Source: a virus | Direction: 5' to 3' (one strand) | DNA: 33,835 nt | Virus record (IMG/VR): IMGVR_UViG_3300043395_000705 | Coordinates: 1-33,835 of that record | In this document: piece by piece, positions 7,308-13,323 of the stretch | Position numbering within the stretch: the first letter of the stretch is position 1 | How the letters are laid out: each line of letters begins with the position of its first letter | The notes under the pieces: model-generated | Databases searched by the model: none | What the model saw: the letters and a program-made list of their open reading frames with translations, nothing else | What the model was told of the DNA's origin: nothing | Position numbers and translations under genes: made by a program

Positions 7308-8366
7308 TCACTGCGCTGCGCCTAGCGCGTTGAGTCGACGCTGGTATGCGCTTGTGTGGCGCAGTCGCTTGATTGTGTCCACCCGCTGGATGGTTTCCTC
7401 ATTGATCTGCTTGAGCTCCTTGAGCGCTGTCATGCGCTCCCTGGGCGGTCGCTTGCCAGCCTTGGCAACCTGGTCGGCCAGCTCTTCGTAGGCATCTTGC
7501 CACTCATCCAACGTCTGGTGGATTGAGTAGGGCTTGTCTTTGCCGGGCACCTTCAACACAAACCCGATGGGGATCTCATCGCCCAGGTCGTCGTCTTCAG
7601 CAGGCACGCCGTCAACCATGGGCGACTCATCGACAGGCGCTGCCTCTACCTCGGGCACCATGGCCACCACATCAATCGGCTCTGGATCAACCGTGTCGGC
7701 CAATGCGGCCTCGATGATGGCCGGATCAGTGATCTCAACCGGGATGGCCACCGGCTCTGGCTTGGCCACCATGTCCAAGGGGTTGCGTGGCTTTGAAGTT
7801 TTTTCTTTCACATGCCCAACTTTTTCATCTTCATTCGGTGATGTTTCATCCAGCGCTTCTTCGATGATCACAAAGCCTTTCAAAACATCGGAAAACGCAT
7901 CGCGCAACGCAAAGCCACGGGCACGCATCTGCATCATGCGCTTGGGGTATGCCGACCACGGCCCTGCCTTATTCCACAGGCCAGCTCGCTTGGCATCCTC
8001 AACACTGAACTTGACTGTCACCGGCTTGCGCCCTTTGCGCTTGGCCACGCACACGGCCACAGGGTTGGGCGTGCCCTCGCCCTCAAAGAACTCCTCAACA
8101 TCTTCGCAGACCGGGCTGGCCTGCACCAAGGCCATCATGGCATCGCCATAGACGCTGGGCTTACCGTTGATCACAGCGATATTTTGCAGGGCTTGCATGG
8201 GTGCCAGGCCCAGCTCCATACCCCAATGCACGCACACCAGGATGTCCTGGGGCTTGCCCTGGTAGGCCTTTGGCACCATGCTGGAGTTGGCCAGCATGTC
8301 GCTGAACTGGATCGCCTCGGTGAGGGTGGCTGGGGCAAAGCCCCGATTAGTTGTTGTCAATTGCAT
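7308..8366 (-). CDS. recT: RecT-family single-strand annealing protein
   Basis: This 352-residue protein should anneal single-stranded DNA during recombination. Diagnostic sequences are AYQGKPQDILVCVHWGMELG, MQALQNIAVINGKPSVYGDAM and GPWSAYPKRMMQMRARGFAL. The C-terminal 130 residues are acidic and Pro/Val-rich, then a basic helix. I chose ATG 8366 (MQLTTTNRGFAP) because GAGAGAG lies upstream and it aligns with RecT N-termini; the longer frame adds 34 residues unlike the family. It sits at the end of the leftward operon with a YqaJ-like exonuclease two genes upstream, the usual partner that makes the single-stranded ends. The first 20 bases overlap the upstream small gene. Confidence 0.93.
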   Translation of the reverse strand: MQLTTTNRGFAPATLTEAIQFSDMLANSSMVPKAYQGKPQDILVCVHWGMELGLAPMQALQNIAVINGKPSVYGDAMMALVQASPVCEDVEEFFEGEGTPNPVAVCVAKRKGRKPVTVKFSVEDAKRAGLWNKAGPWSAYPKRMMQMRARGFALRDAFSDVLKGFVIIEEALDETSPNEDEKVGHVKEKTSKPRNPLDMVAKPEPVAIPVEITDPAIIEAALADTVDPEPIDVVAMVPEVEAAPVDESPMVDGVPAEDDDLGDEIPIGFVLKVPGKDKPYSIHQTLDEWQDAYEELADQVAKAGKRPPRERMTALKELKQINEETIQRVDTIKRLRHTSAYQRRLNALGAAQ

Positions 8367-8532
8367 TGATGTCTCTCTCGGATAGGTAGGTTTGCATAGT
8401 GGTGAAAATGAGGTTGGCCATCGCGTCAACGAATGCCTCGGCCTCATCATGGCTGCAGTCGGTGGCATTGAGCAGGCACATCACCGTTTGCTCATAGGCA
8501 TGCCTGATGGCAGGGTTGTCAGGCAGGTTCAT
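8347..8532 (-). CDS. Small acidic helical protein between exonuclease and RecT
   Basis: A 61-residue protein starting at ATG 8532 (MNLPDNPAIRHAYEQTVMCL). The start overlaps the exonuclease stop by four bases (ATGA), and the end overlaps the RecT start by 20 bases, so all three are probably translationally coupled. Predicted all-helical, with two Cys and an acidic DEAEAFVDAM stretch. No family recognised. The exonuclease-annealase context suggests an accessory recombination factor or nuclease inhibitor, but this is only positional. Confidence 0.7.
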   Translation of the reverse strand: MNLPDNPAIRHAYEQTVMCLLNATDCSHDEAEAFVDAMANLIFTTMQTYLSERDINAIDNN

Positions 8533-9488
8533 GGCTGCAGCTCCTTGATCGACAGCGTGCTCTGGCGCACAGAGTAGGCTTCTTTGGCCGGGATCAGGCG
8601 CTCTGCTTGCGCTTTGTAGTTGCGCATTGGCCAATTGATGATGAACTTGCCTGCCTTGCCACGCTCGGCCTGGCCCAAGCGTTCCTTGATCAGCTTCTCT
8701 GCCTCCTCAATGCCAGCTTCAGCAGATCGAATGGCTGCCTTGTTGTTGACAATCGCCTGTGCCAGATCTTCAATGGTGCTGTCCAGCTCGATCTCTTCTT
8801 TGGCAGCGGCCATGGGGTAGATGCGATCCAGCTCTTTGCTGCTGGCTGGTGGATACCAGTCAATCGCGCCAGTCTCTTTGTAGTTGAGCAGCTTCGCATC
8901 AAAATGATTGACTGCTTCAATGATCGCATTCTGTGTCTCGGGATGACGCGCAAACAAAAACACGCGCAGCTCGATGCCCTGGTACAACACGCAGACAGCG
9001 CCCCACTTGTGGCCGGTCACCAGCATCTGGCCCTGCAGCTGAATCGGGCCACGCGCCAGGTGAGGGACATCTTCAGGCATGGTCTTGGTCAGCTTGGCCT
9101 CAAGCACACCAGGCCCGTCGAGCACGATAGCGTCTTGGCCAATCACATAGATGCCTTGCTCTGGATCAGTAAGCCAAATTTGGCCATCACCAAACCCAAC
9201 GCCATCAAGCGAGCACTGCAACGCAATGTCTGGGTGTGTGTAGGGTGTGGTGATGTTGACATCAAATGACTCAAGTCCAAGGCGCTGCGCAGCCTGGGTC
9301 AAGATGACCGGCTCAAGTGTGTTGCCCCAGGCCATGGCTTCATTGCCAATGTCGGGGCGCTCTTTGCCATCGATGGCGTTGATCGAGAACTGCAGTTCAT
9401 CATTGGGGCTGCTGTATTTGCTGAAGCCCATGAGGCCGGGTAAGCGGCTGGCGCTCATCTCTTTGTCGTCGGTTAATTTACCTGCCAT
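8529..9488 (-). CDS. YqaJ-like viral recombinase/exonuclease
   Basis: The 319-residue product has the lambda-exonuclease/YqaJ fold pattern. N-terminal MSASRLPGLMGFSKYSSPND gives the SxhpxllG start of the family; GNEAMAWGNTLEP carries the glutamate motif; LDGPGVLEAKLTK holds the ExK core of the PD-(D/E)xK nuclease; and PIQLQGQMLVTGHKWGAVCV is the QxQ helix and following strand. The C-terminal third contains a coiled coil. It would resect double-stranded ends 5'-3' for RecT. AAGGAG precedes the ATG. Three bases separate it from the upstream gene. Confidence 0.9.
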   Translation of the reverse strand: MAGKLTDDKEMSASRLPGLMGFSKYSSPNDELQFSINAIDGKERPDIGNEAMAWGNTLEPVILTQAAQRLGLESFDVNITTPYTHPDIALQCSLDGVGFGDGQIWLTDPEQGIYVIGQDAIVLDGPGVLEAKLTKTMPEDVPHLARGPIQLQGQMLVTGHKWGAVCVLYQGIELRVFLFARHPETQNAIIEAVNHFDAKLLNYKETGAIDWYPPASSKELDRIYPMAAAKEEIELDSTIEDLAQAIVNNKAAIRSAEAGIEEAEKLIKERLGQAERGKAGKFIINWPMRNYKAQAERLIPAKEAYSVRQSTLSIKELQP

Positions 9489-9491
9489 TTT

Positions 9492-9803
9492 TCACTCCTT
9501 GTTTGTGGCGAGGGAATAGACGCGCACCACACGGGCGTGCGCCTGGGGATGGGTGGCCTCGGTGTGGCCAACCTTGCGGAACTGCTTGGTGCGGAACACC
9601 GCGCCCAACACAGATGGGTGCAAACCAGGTGGCACTTCAATCAACTCTCTGATGTCATTGATTGATACCTGCCCTTTGCGCATGCATGTAAAAACTGCCA
9701 CAACACGACAGCGCTCCAAAAATTCATGCTCAGTCTCTTCAAAAATATCGAGCTGGCGGTCGCGCATGTCGCGGCCAGCCTGGAGGTTAGCTGTTGGCAT
9801 CAT
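9492..9803 (-). CDS. Small predicted winged-helix protein, unknown function
   Basis: About 103 residues; ATGs at 9803 and 9800 both follow AAGGAG, the second at better spacing. The sequence LERCRVVAVFTCMRKGQVSIN followed by IRELIEVPPGLHPSVLGAVFR and RTKQFRKVG...HARVVRVYSL looks like a winged-helix domain with a terminal beta wing. It lies directly upstream of the exonuclease in the leftward operon. I cannot assign it to a named family. A DNA-binding role is plausible. Confidence 0.65.
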   Translation of the reverse strand: MMPTANLQAGRDMRDRQLDIFEETEHEFLERCRVVAVFTCMRKGQVSINDIRELIEVPPGLHPSVLGAVFRTKQFRKVGHTEATHPQAHARVVRVYSLATNKE

Positions 9804-9981
9804 TGCGCTCCTTGGTCTTCATGCGTTTGACAGTCTGCTGGGCCTTGAGCTCGGCCTCGCGCTCCTCTTTGGGCAGCCAGCCATATTTGCGCCAGGTGCG
9901 CATAACATCAGTGGCTGCAGCGCTGGTGTACTCCGCGCCTTCCAGCAGGGTCTTTGGTGGTGTGATGATCTTTGTGCTCAT
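9787..9981 (-). CDS. Small charged helical protein, unknown function
   Basis: A 64-residue protein from ATG 9981 (MSTKIITPPKTLLEGAEYTS). A possible upstream TTG start at 10011 would overlap the membrane microprotein and is less likely. The body has a helical WRKYGWLPKEEREAEL segment and a lysine-rich end. Its start overlaps the upstream 27-residue gene by four bases (ATGA) and its end overlaps the next gene by 17. It could be a small DNA-binding factor; no family was recognised. Confidence 0.6.
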   Translation of the reverse strand: MSTKIITPPKTLLEGAEYTSAAATDVMRTWRKYGWLPKEEREAELKAQQTVKRMKTKERNDANS

Positions 9982-10061
9982 ATCGGCATCCAGATCAAGA
10001 GTCCAACGCAAGCCACAAACAATGTGGCCACGGTGATTTTTTCTGACAAAGTTTCATGCAT
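9978..10061 (-). CDS. 27-residue single-transmembrane microprotein
   Basis: ATG at 10061 (minus strand) opens MHETLSEKITVATLFVACVG and closes after LLIWMPI with TGA at 9978-9980. GGAG lies seven bases upstream of the ATG. The start overlaps the recombinase stop and the TGA overlaps the next ATG as ATGA, so it fills the only gap in an otherwise chained operon. Residues about 9-27 form one membrane segment. Its size is below usual gene-calling limits. Tiny membrane proteins can modulate host membrane enzymes or lysis; no function can be given. Confidence 0.55.
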   Translation of the reverse strand: MHETLSEKITVATLFVACVGLLIWMPI

Positions 10062-10737
10062 AGGTTGACTCCAGGTTGAGGCGTTTCAAAAGGTTGGAGG
10101 CCTGTGTTGGCCCCCAGGCTACATTGCCACGGGGTGTGGCCACGCCGCGAGCTTCAAGGGCTGCAGCAATGTCTCTCAGGGTGCTGGCACCAGATCTGGC
10201 GATGATGTCGCGCACGATGGGGCCAACCCGGTCGGCATACTTGTCGGCCTTGGCCATCACGGCCTTGACACCGATGGCAGACCCGATCTGAGGTGTCGGG
10301 CAGCCCAGGGTGCGGCCCTGTGCTTTGACCTGGGCCAGCGCAGCCTTGGTGCGCTCGCTGATCTTGCGTGCCTCCCACTCAGCAAATACGGCCATCATCT
10401 GCAAGAAGGTGCGGTCTGCCTCGGGCATGTCGGCACAGACGAATGGCACGCCAGACTCAAGCAAGCCGCTGATGAAGTGGACATTGCGTGCCAGGCGGTC
10501 GAGTTTGGCAATAACCAACATTGACTTGGTGCGCTTGGCCATGGCCAGAGCTGCAGCCAGTTGCTCGCGGTCGTTTTTGCGGCCAGACTCAACCTCGGTG
10601 AACTCGGCCACCAGCTCGGCAGCACCAATGTGCTTGGCCACAGCAGCACGCTGGGCATCAAGGCCCAGGCCAGACTGACCCTGGCGGTCGGTGGAGACTC
10701 GGTAGTAGGCGACGAATTTGCCGGTGTGTGGTGCCAT
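10054..10737 (-). CDS. Serine recombinase (resolvase/invertase family)
   Basis: This 227-residue protein has the small serine recombinase layout. The catalytic serine is Ser15 in YYRVSTDRQG, with the partner arginines in AKLDRLARN (residues 78-85) and ESGRKNDREQL after the E helix. A C-terminal DNA-binding part (residues about 165-225, STLRDIAAALEARGVATPRG) resembles the recombinase helix-turn-helix. GAGGAG precedes ATG 10737; the longer frame adds only seven residues. It could resolve multimers, invert DNA or integrate the phage. No tyrosine integrase is present, and I found no clear invertible segment next to it. Confidence 0.9.
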   Translation of the reverse strand: MAPHTGKFVAYYRVSTDRQGQSGLGLDAQRAAVAKHIGAAELVAEFTEVESGRKNDREQLAAALAMAKRTKSMLVIAKLDRLARNVHFISGLLESGVPFVCADMPEADRTFLQMMAVFAEWEARKISERTKAALAQVKAQGRTLGCPTPQIGSAIGVKAVMAKADKYADRVGPIVRDIIARSGASTLRDIAAALEARGVATPRGNVAWGPTQASNLLKRLNLESTYA

Positions 10738-10747
10738 GGTCAGCTCC

Positions 10748-10954
10748 TCAAGCAGCAAAAGCCAAACGCTCGATGTAAGCCTCGCGGCCAGCGATCAATG
10801 TGCGCTGTGCCCAAGCGTGGGCCAAGCCGAACTGGTCAAACTCGGCAGCGATGCGGCCATCAATCCAAACCAGATAGTGGTTCTTGCGGAAGTGCTCGAC
10901 CTTGACGGTGAAGCCGGTGGCCTTGCTGGTGAGGGTGGTGATCTTGGTGGTCAT
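10748..10954 (-). CDS. Small protein, first gene of leftward operon
   Basis: This 68-residue protein has a strong ribosome site (AAGGAG) before ATG 10954. Its sequence alternates polar beta segments (TGFTVKVEHFRKNHYLVWID) and helices (FGLAHAWAQRTLIAGREAYI), suggesting a compact alpha/beta fold. It is the first gene behind the leftward promoter at about 11000, so it is likely expressed early. The recombinase gene follows ten bases later. No family recognised. Confidence 0.65.
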   Translation of the reverse strand: MTTKITTLTSKATGFTVKVEHFRKNHYLVWIDGRIAAEFDQFGLAHAWAQRTLIAGREAYIERLAFAA

Positions 10955-10998
10955 GTTTGCAACTCCTTGCGCTTCATCTGCGCGTTGAACATGGGAGG

Positions 10999-11007
10999 AT
11001 TATGGCA
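10999..11007 (-). promoter_or_regulatory. Leftward extended -10 promoter
   Basis: On the minus strand the sequence reads TGCCATAAT, an extended -10 (TG, one base, then CATAAT, five of six consensus bases). A weak -35 (TTGTAC) lies 19 bases upstream and overlaps the inverted repeat at 11012-11029. Transcription would start near 10992, about 38 bases before ATG 10954. Confidence 0.55.
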
Positions 11008-11011
11008 CAGT

Positions 11012-11029
11012 TTGTATATCGCGGTACAA
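11012..11029. promoter_or_regulatory. Operator-like inverted repeat overlapping leftward -35
   Basis: TTGTATATCGCGGTACAA has five-base matching arms (TTGTA/TACAA). It contains TGTATATC, the reverse complement of the GATATACA half-site present in the 18-bp operators at 11104 and 17205. Its position over the -35 of the leftward promoter would suit repression. Confidence 0.5.
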
Positions 11030-11050
11030 CCCCCAAAAGCTGCCAATATA

Positions 11051-11065
11051 TAGGGACTTACCCTA
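11051..11065. promoter_or_regulatory. Inverted repeat TAGGG-ACTTA-CCCTA
   Basis: Perfect five-base arms separated by five bases, between the leftward promoter and the rightward operator. The five-base spacer matches that of the 11104 site. Possibly a further operator; no direct evidence. Confidence 0.35.
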
Positions 11066-11103
11066 ATCCAGCAACAAATCATGTGGCCAGTTGGTTCACC
11101 GCA

Positions 11104-11121
11104 ATATCTAGGTGATATACA
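11104..11121 (+). promoter_or_regulatory. Operator copy 1, ATATCT-N3-TGATATACA
   Basis: The 18 bases ATATCTAGGTGATATACA match those at 17205-17222 at 15 positions, differing only in the three central bases. Arms ATATC/GATAT form an inverted repeat with a five-base spacer. It ends nine bases before the ATG of the ribbon-helix-helix gene and overlaps a possible -10 (TATACA, 11116-11121), which suits autorepression. Confidence 0.65.
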
Positions 11122-11129
11122 CTCGCCTG

Positions 11130-11327
11130 ATGGACACACCCAAACTCAAACCCTTCCTGATGCGCATGCGCCCGGCCACACGGGAGCTGCTGGACAAGGC
11201 GGCTGCCGACCAGCGACGCAGCGTGTCGTCCCTCATTGACCAGTGCGTGCATGACCAGCTCGCGCCACGCTATGGCGAGCTCCAGCCCCGGCTGCAGCGC
11301 TTCCTGTCGGGGGTGCGCCAGCCATGA
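11130..11327 (+). CDS. Ribbon-helix-helix (Arc/MetJ-like) DNA-binding protein
   Basis: From ATG 11130 this is a 65-residue protein. KPFLMRMRPATRELLDKAAA and QRRSVSSLIDQCVHDQL give the beta strand, helix, turn with RRS, helix pattern of ribbon-helix-helix repressors. An in-frame GTG at 11112 lies inside the operator and is unlikely. There is no good ribosome site; if the -10 at 11116 is used, the mRNA would be nearly leaderless. It is the first gene of the rightward operon, next to three inverted repeats, so it probably controls this region and perhaps the matching site at 17205. The stop overlaps the next ATG (ATGA). Confidence 0.75.
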   Translation: MDTPKLKPFLMRMRPATRELLDKAAADQRRSVSSLIDQCVHDQLAPRYGELQPRLQRFLSGVRQP

Positions 11328-11500
11328 CCCACCAGGAAGCCACCCAGATACTGGACAAGGTCAAAGATGGCCATCACATGCCCGAAGATGTGATCACCGA
11401 GGCGCTCTTTATGACCGGCGATGCTGCCTGCTGGCGCGACCTGCCCTGCCCTGATGTCGAGGCATTTGTGCAGGCGCTGCGCGAGGCTGGCCAGCTATGA
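11324..11500 (+). CDS. 58-residue acidic helical protein
   Basis: ATG 11324 overlaps the upstream stop as ATGA, and the TGA at 11498-11500 overlaps the next ATG in the same way. The product begins MTHQEATQILDKVKDGHHMP and is predicted helical, with two cysteines in CWRDLPCPD. It is short enough to be missed by length-filtered gene calling, but the two four-base overlaps support it. No family recognised. Confidence 0.7.
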   Translation: MTHQEATQILDKVKDGHHMPEDVITEALFMTGDAACWRDLPCPDVEAFVQALREAGQL

Positions 11501-11961
11501 CCGCGGTCGTCCTGGCCCTGGACTTGGGCACCACCACAGGCTGGGCCTGCCAGGTGGCTGATGGCACCATCGTGCATGGCTGGTCGAGCTTCAAGCCTGG
11601 CCGGTATGAGGGTGGCGGCATGCGCTACCTGCGCTTTAAGAAGTGGCTGGCCGAGATCAACGGCAGCATTGGCCCAGAGATCAGCGCCATCTACTTTGAA
11701 GAGGTGCGCCGCCACGCCAGCACCGACTCAGCGCACGTCTACGGTGGGCTGCTGGCCACCCTCACCTCTTGGTGCGAGCAAAACAACATTCCCTACCAGG
11801 GCGTGCCGGTGGGCACCATCAAGAAGCATGCGACTGGCCGGGGCAATGCCGATAAGGCGGCCATGGTTGCATCCATGCAACTACTTGGTCACCCGGTAAC
11901 TGATGACAACGAGGCAGACGCGCTGGCGCTGCTGCACTGGGCACTGGAGGCCGACAAATGA
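11497..11961 (+). CDS. RuvC-like Holliday junction resolvase
   Basis: The 154-residue product has the RNase H-like RuvC fold. Acidic residues fit the catalytic set: Asp9 in LALDLGTTTGWA, Glu68/69 in IYFEEVRR, and Asp137/Asp141 in TDDNEADALALLHW. GTIKKHATGRGNADK is the basic loop typical of RuvC homologues. It would cleave branched DNA made by RecT/YqaJ recombination or during packaging. It lies in the early rightward operon, joined by ATGA overlaps on both sides. Confidence 0.9.
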   Translation: MTAVVLALDLGTTTGWACQVADGTIVHGWSSFKPGRYEGGGMRYLRFKKWLAEINGSIGPEISAIYFEEVRRHASTDSAHVYGGLLATLTSWCEQNNIPYQGVPVGTIKKHATGRGNADKAAMVASMQLLGHPVTDDNEADALALLHWALEADK

Positions 11962-12167
11962 CACGAGAAGAAATTAACACCATGTGGCAACAGGCTATGC
12001 AAGAGTCAATCAAAGATGGCGAGATGTTCACTCGCTATCACTTTGCAAAAATGGTGGCAGAGCGTGAGCGCGAGGCGTGTGCAAAGATTGCGGACGAATG
12101 GGCGGTAGGTTGGCCTCATCCTTCGCTTGTTATTGCTGAGCGAATCAGAGCAAGGGGACAAGCATGA
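11958..12167 (+). CDS. Small phage protein with VAEREREACAKIAD motif
   Basis: A 69-residue protein with ATGA overlaps at both ends. The sequence FAKMVAEREREACAKIADEW...IAERIRARG is a pattern seen in many small early proteins of phages infecting Proteobacteria (Mu-like and lambdoid contigs), usually annotated as hypothetical. Predicted helical. No function known to me. Confidence 0.75.
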   Translation: MTREEINTMWQQAMQESIKDGEMFTRYHFAKMVAEREREACAKIADEWAVGWPHPSLVIAERIRARGQA

Positions 12168-12262
12168 TCGACCTGCTTGTGATCTTTTGCGTGCTGGTGC
12201 TGGGTGCAGTGATCTGCCTGGCGGTCATTTATGCCTTTGTGAAGGCCTGGGAGCACAGATGA
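12164..12262 (+). CDS. 32-residue single-transmembrane microprotein
   Basis: ATG 12164 overlaps the previous stop (ATGA), and TGA 12260-12262 overlaps the next ATG at 12259. The product MIDLLVIFCVLVLGAVICLA continues VIYAFVKAWEHR: one long membrane segment with a short basic end. A GGGGA element sits upstream. The shortness hides it from standard gene callers, but both junctions follow the operon's overlap rule. It parallels the 27-residue membrane gene in the leftward operon. Confidence 0.65.
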   Translation: MIDLLVIFCVLVLGAVICLAVIYAFVKAWEHR

Positions 12263-12690
12263 TGCACGTCAACAAGCACGGTAAAGGCTCGCAATACTAC
12301 GGGCAACTGATGACCGAAAGCCTGCCTAGCGAGGTCAAAAGGATTTGGTACAGCCGGGATGATGAGCTGCCAGAACTGCCCCGTCACAAGTGGTCGTGGC
12401 AGCTGCAGGATGACATGGAGCTGTTTGAGGCCAAAGATCTGCTGTTTAAGATCCTTGCCGACGCAAGGCTGACAGACAGAGAGATGTTGGCCATTAAGCT
12501 GGTCGCGCACGACGATCTGACCCTAAAAGAGGCTGGCCAAGAGCTTGGCTGCACGCAAGAGCGGGCCAGGCAGATCTACCTTAAGGGCATGCGCAAGCTG
12601 CGTCGCCACCAGCAGACGATCACCGGGGTGCATCTCTGGGAGCTCGACTGCGAGGTCACGACATGGAACCATTGGAAGTGGAGCAAGTGA
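12259..12690 (+). CDS. Sigma-70 region 4-like helix-turn-helix protein
   Basis: The 143-residue product has a C-terminal segment (residues about 71-116) that matches sigma-70 region 4: LTDREMLAIKLVAHDDLTLK, then EAGQELGCTQERARQIYLKG and MRKLRR, i.e. the LxxRE helix followed by the -35-binding helix-turn-helix. Residues 1-70 lack sigma region 2, so it is not a complete sigma factor. It may instead act like region 4-only phage regulators that redirect host RNA polymerase to late promoters. Since no phage RNA polymerase is encoded, this is the leading candidate for late transcription control. Start ATG 12259 follows the overlap pattern. Confidence 0.75.
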   Translation: MMHVNKHGKGSQYYGQLMTESLPSEVKRIWYSRDDELPELPRHKWSWQLQDDMELFEAKDLLFKILADARLTDREMLAIKLVAHDDLTLKEAGQELGCTQERARQIYLKGMRKLRRHQQTITGVHLWELDCEVTTWNHWKWSK

Positions 12691-12929
12691 TGCACATCAG
12701 CTACGTCAAGCTGTTCCGAGATGATGAAGGGATCATCCGCGACACCCAAGAGGCCAACGGTGAGCTGCGCAACCTGCACCACCAGATTGCACTGCTCAAG
12801 GACGCGCTTGAGCGTGAGATGGAAACCGTCGACAACCTGCAAGAGCTGCTCAAAGGGGTGCGCCGCATTGCCCTGGAGCTCAACAACGAAATACTGAAAG
12901 GACAAGAAAATGCCCCGACCAAAAAGTGA
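12690..12929 (+). CDS. Coiled-coil small protein
   Basis: From ATG 12690, in a TGATG overlap with the upstream stop, this gives 79 residues (MHISYVKLFRDDEGIIRDTQ...). Leu/Ile heptads through LRNLHHQIALLKDALEREM and VDNLQELLKGVRRIALELNN predict a coiled coil. An in-frame ATG at 12663 with GAGG seven bases upstream is an equally good start and would add nine residues. No family recognised. Confidence 0.65.
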   Translation: MHISYVKLFRDDEGIIRDTQEANGELRNLHHQIALLKDALEREMETVDNLQELLKGVRRIALELNNEILKGQENAPTKK

Positions 12930-13110
12930 AATGACAAGTGTGGCCACAACAGTCAGCGCCAGGCTGATCCCGGCCCATTACGCTGAATGGAAGCGCCTGG
13001 GAGGCGTGCAGTGGCTGCGCAAGCAGTTGGCCGATAGCATCAAGGCCGAGCAGCAACGCCAGAACCCAAGCATTGCCCAGCGCGTGATCAACGCCATCAA
13101 GCTCAAGTGA
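12910..13110 (+). CDS. Small basic helical protein (possible DNA-binding)
   Basis: This 66-residue protein starts MPRPKSEMTSVATTVSARLI, with AAAGGA ten bases upstream, and overlaps the previous gene by 20 bases. VSARLIPAHYAEWKRLGGVQ and WLRKQLADSIKAEQQ give a strand plus two helices, similar to short ribbon-helix-helix proteins, with excess Lys/Arg. DNA binding is plausible but not certain. Confidence 0.65.
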   Translation: MPRPKSEMTSVATTVSARLIPAHYAEWKRLGGVQWLRKQLADSIKAEQQRQNPSIAQRVINAIKLK

Positions 13111-13113
13111 AGA

Positions 13114-13323
13114 ATGAGTCTGTCAAACCATCAAATATTTATGCTTAAGCACCTGGCGATGGGCTGGAAGTTTAGGCTGTATAACGACAAGCCTGGCAGT
13201 TGGAACACCTACTGGTCACTGCGTCGCCGAGGGCTAGTGCTTGCCAACAGCAAGGTCACAGACCTTGGACGCAAGGTGCTTGTCAAAGAGCTGCAACTGC
13301 AGGCCAAACGAGATGCAAAGTGA
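13114..13323 (+). CDS. Small winged-helix-like protein
   Basis: A 69-residue product beginning MSLSNHQIFMLKHLAMGWKF. The pattern of an N-terminal helix, then WNTYWSLRRRGLVLANSKVT and DLGRKVL, resembles the recognition helix and wing of small winged-helix proteins (restriction-control or MarR-like half domains) common in phage early operons. It ends in TGA overlapping the GTG of the next gene. Confidence 0.65.
   Translation: MSLSNHQIFMLKHLAMGWKFRLYNDKPGSWNTYWSLRRRGLVLANSKVTDLGRKVLVKELQLQAKRDAK

Larger units (their letters stand above)
10955..11129. promoter_or_regulatory. Divergent control region between leftward and rightward early operons
   Basis: 175 bases between divergently transcribed operons. 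It contains an extended -10 promoter pointing left and three inverted repeats: 11012-11029 (TTGTA-N8-TACAA), 11051-11065 (TAGGG-ACTTA-CCCTA) and 11104-11118 (ATATC-TAGGT-GATAT). The layout resembles a phage early-switch region; the ribbon-helix-helix protein encoded immediately to the right is the natural candidate regulator. A 37-codon plus-strand ORF at 11002-11115 also lies here but is weakly supported. Confidence 0.7.

Noticed and set aside
11002-11115. 37-residue ORF (MAQFVYRGTTPKSCQYIG...) in the divergent region
   Set aside because: Has GGAGG before the ATG but at tight spacing, and covers the predicted promoter and all three palindromes; left uncalled.
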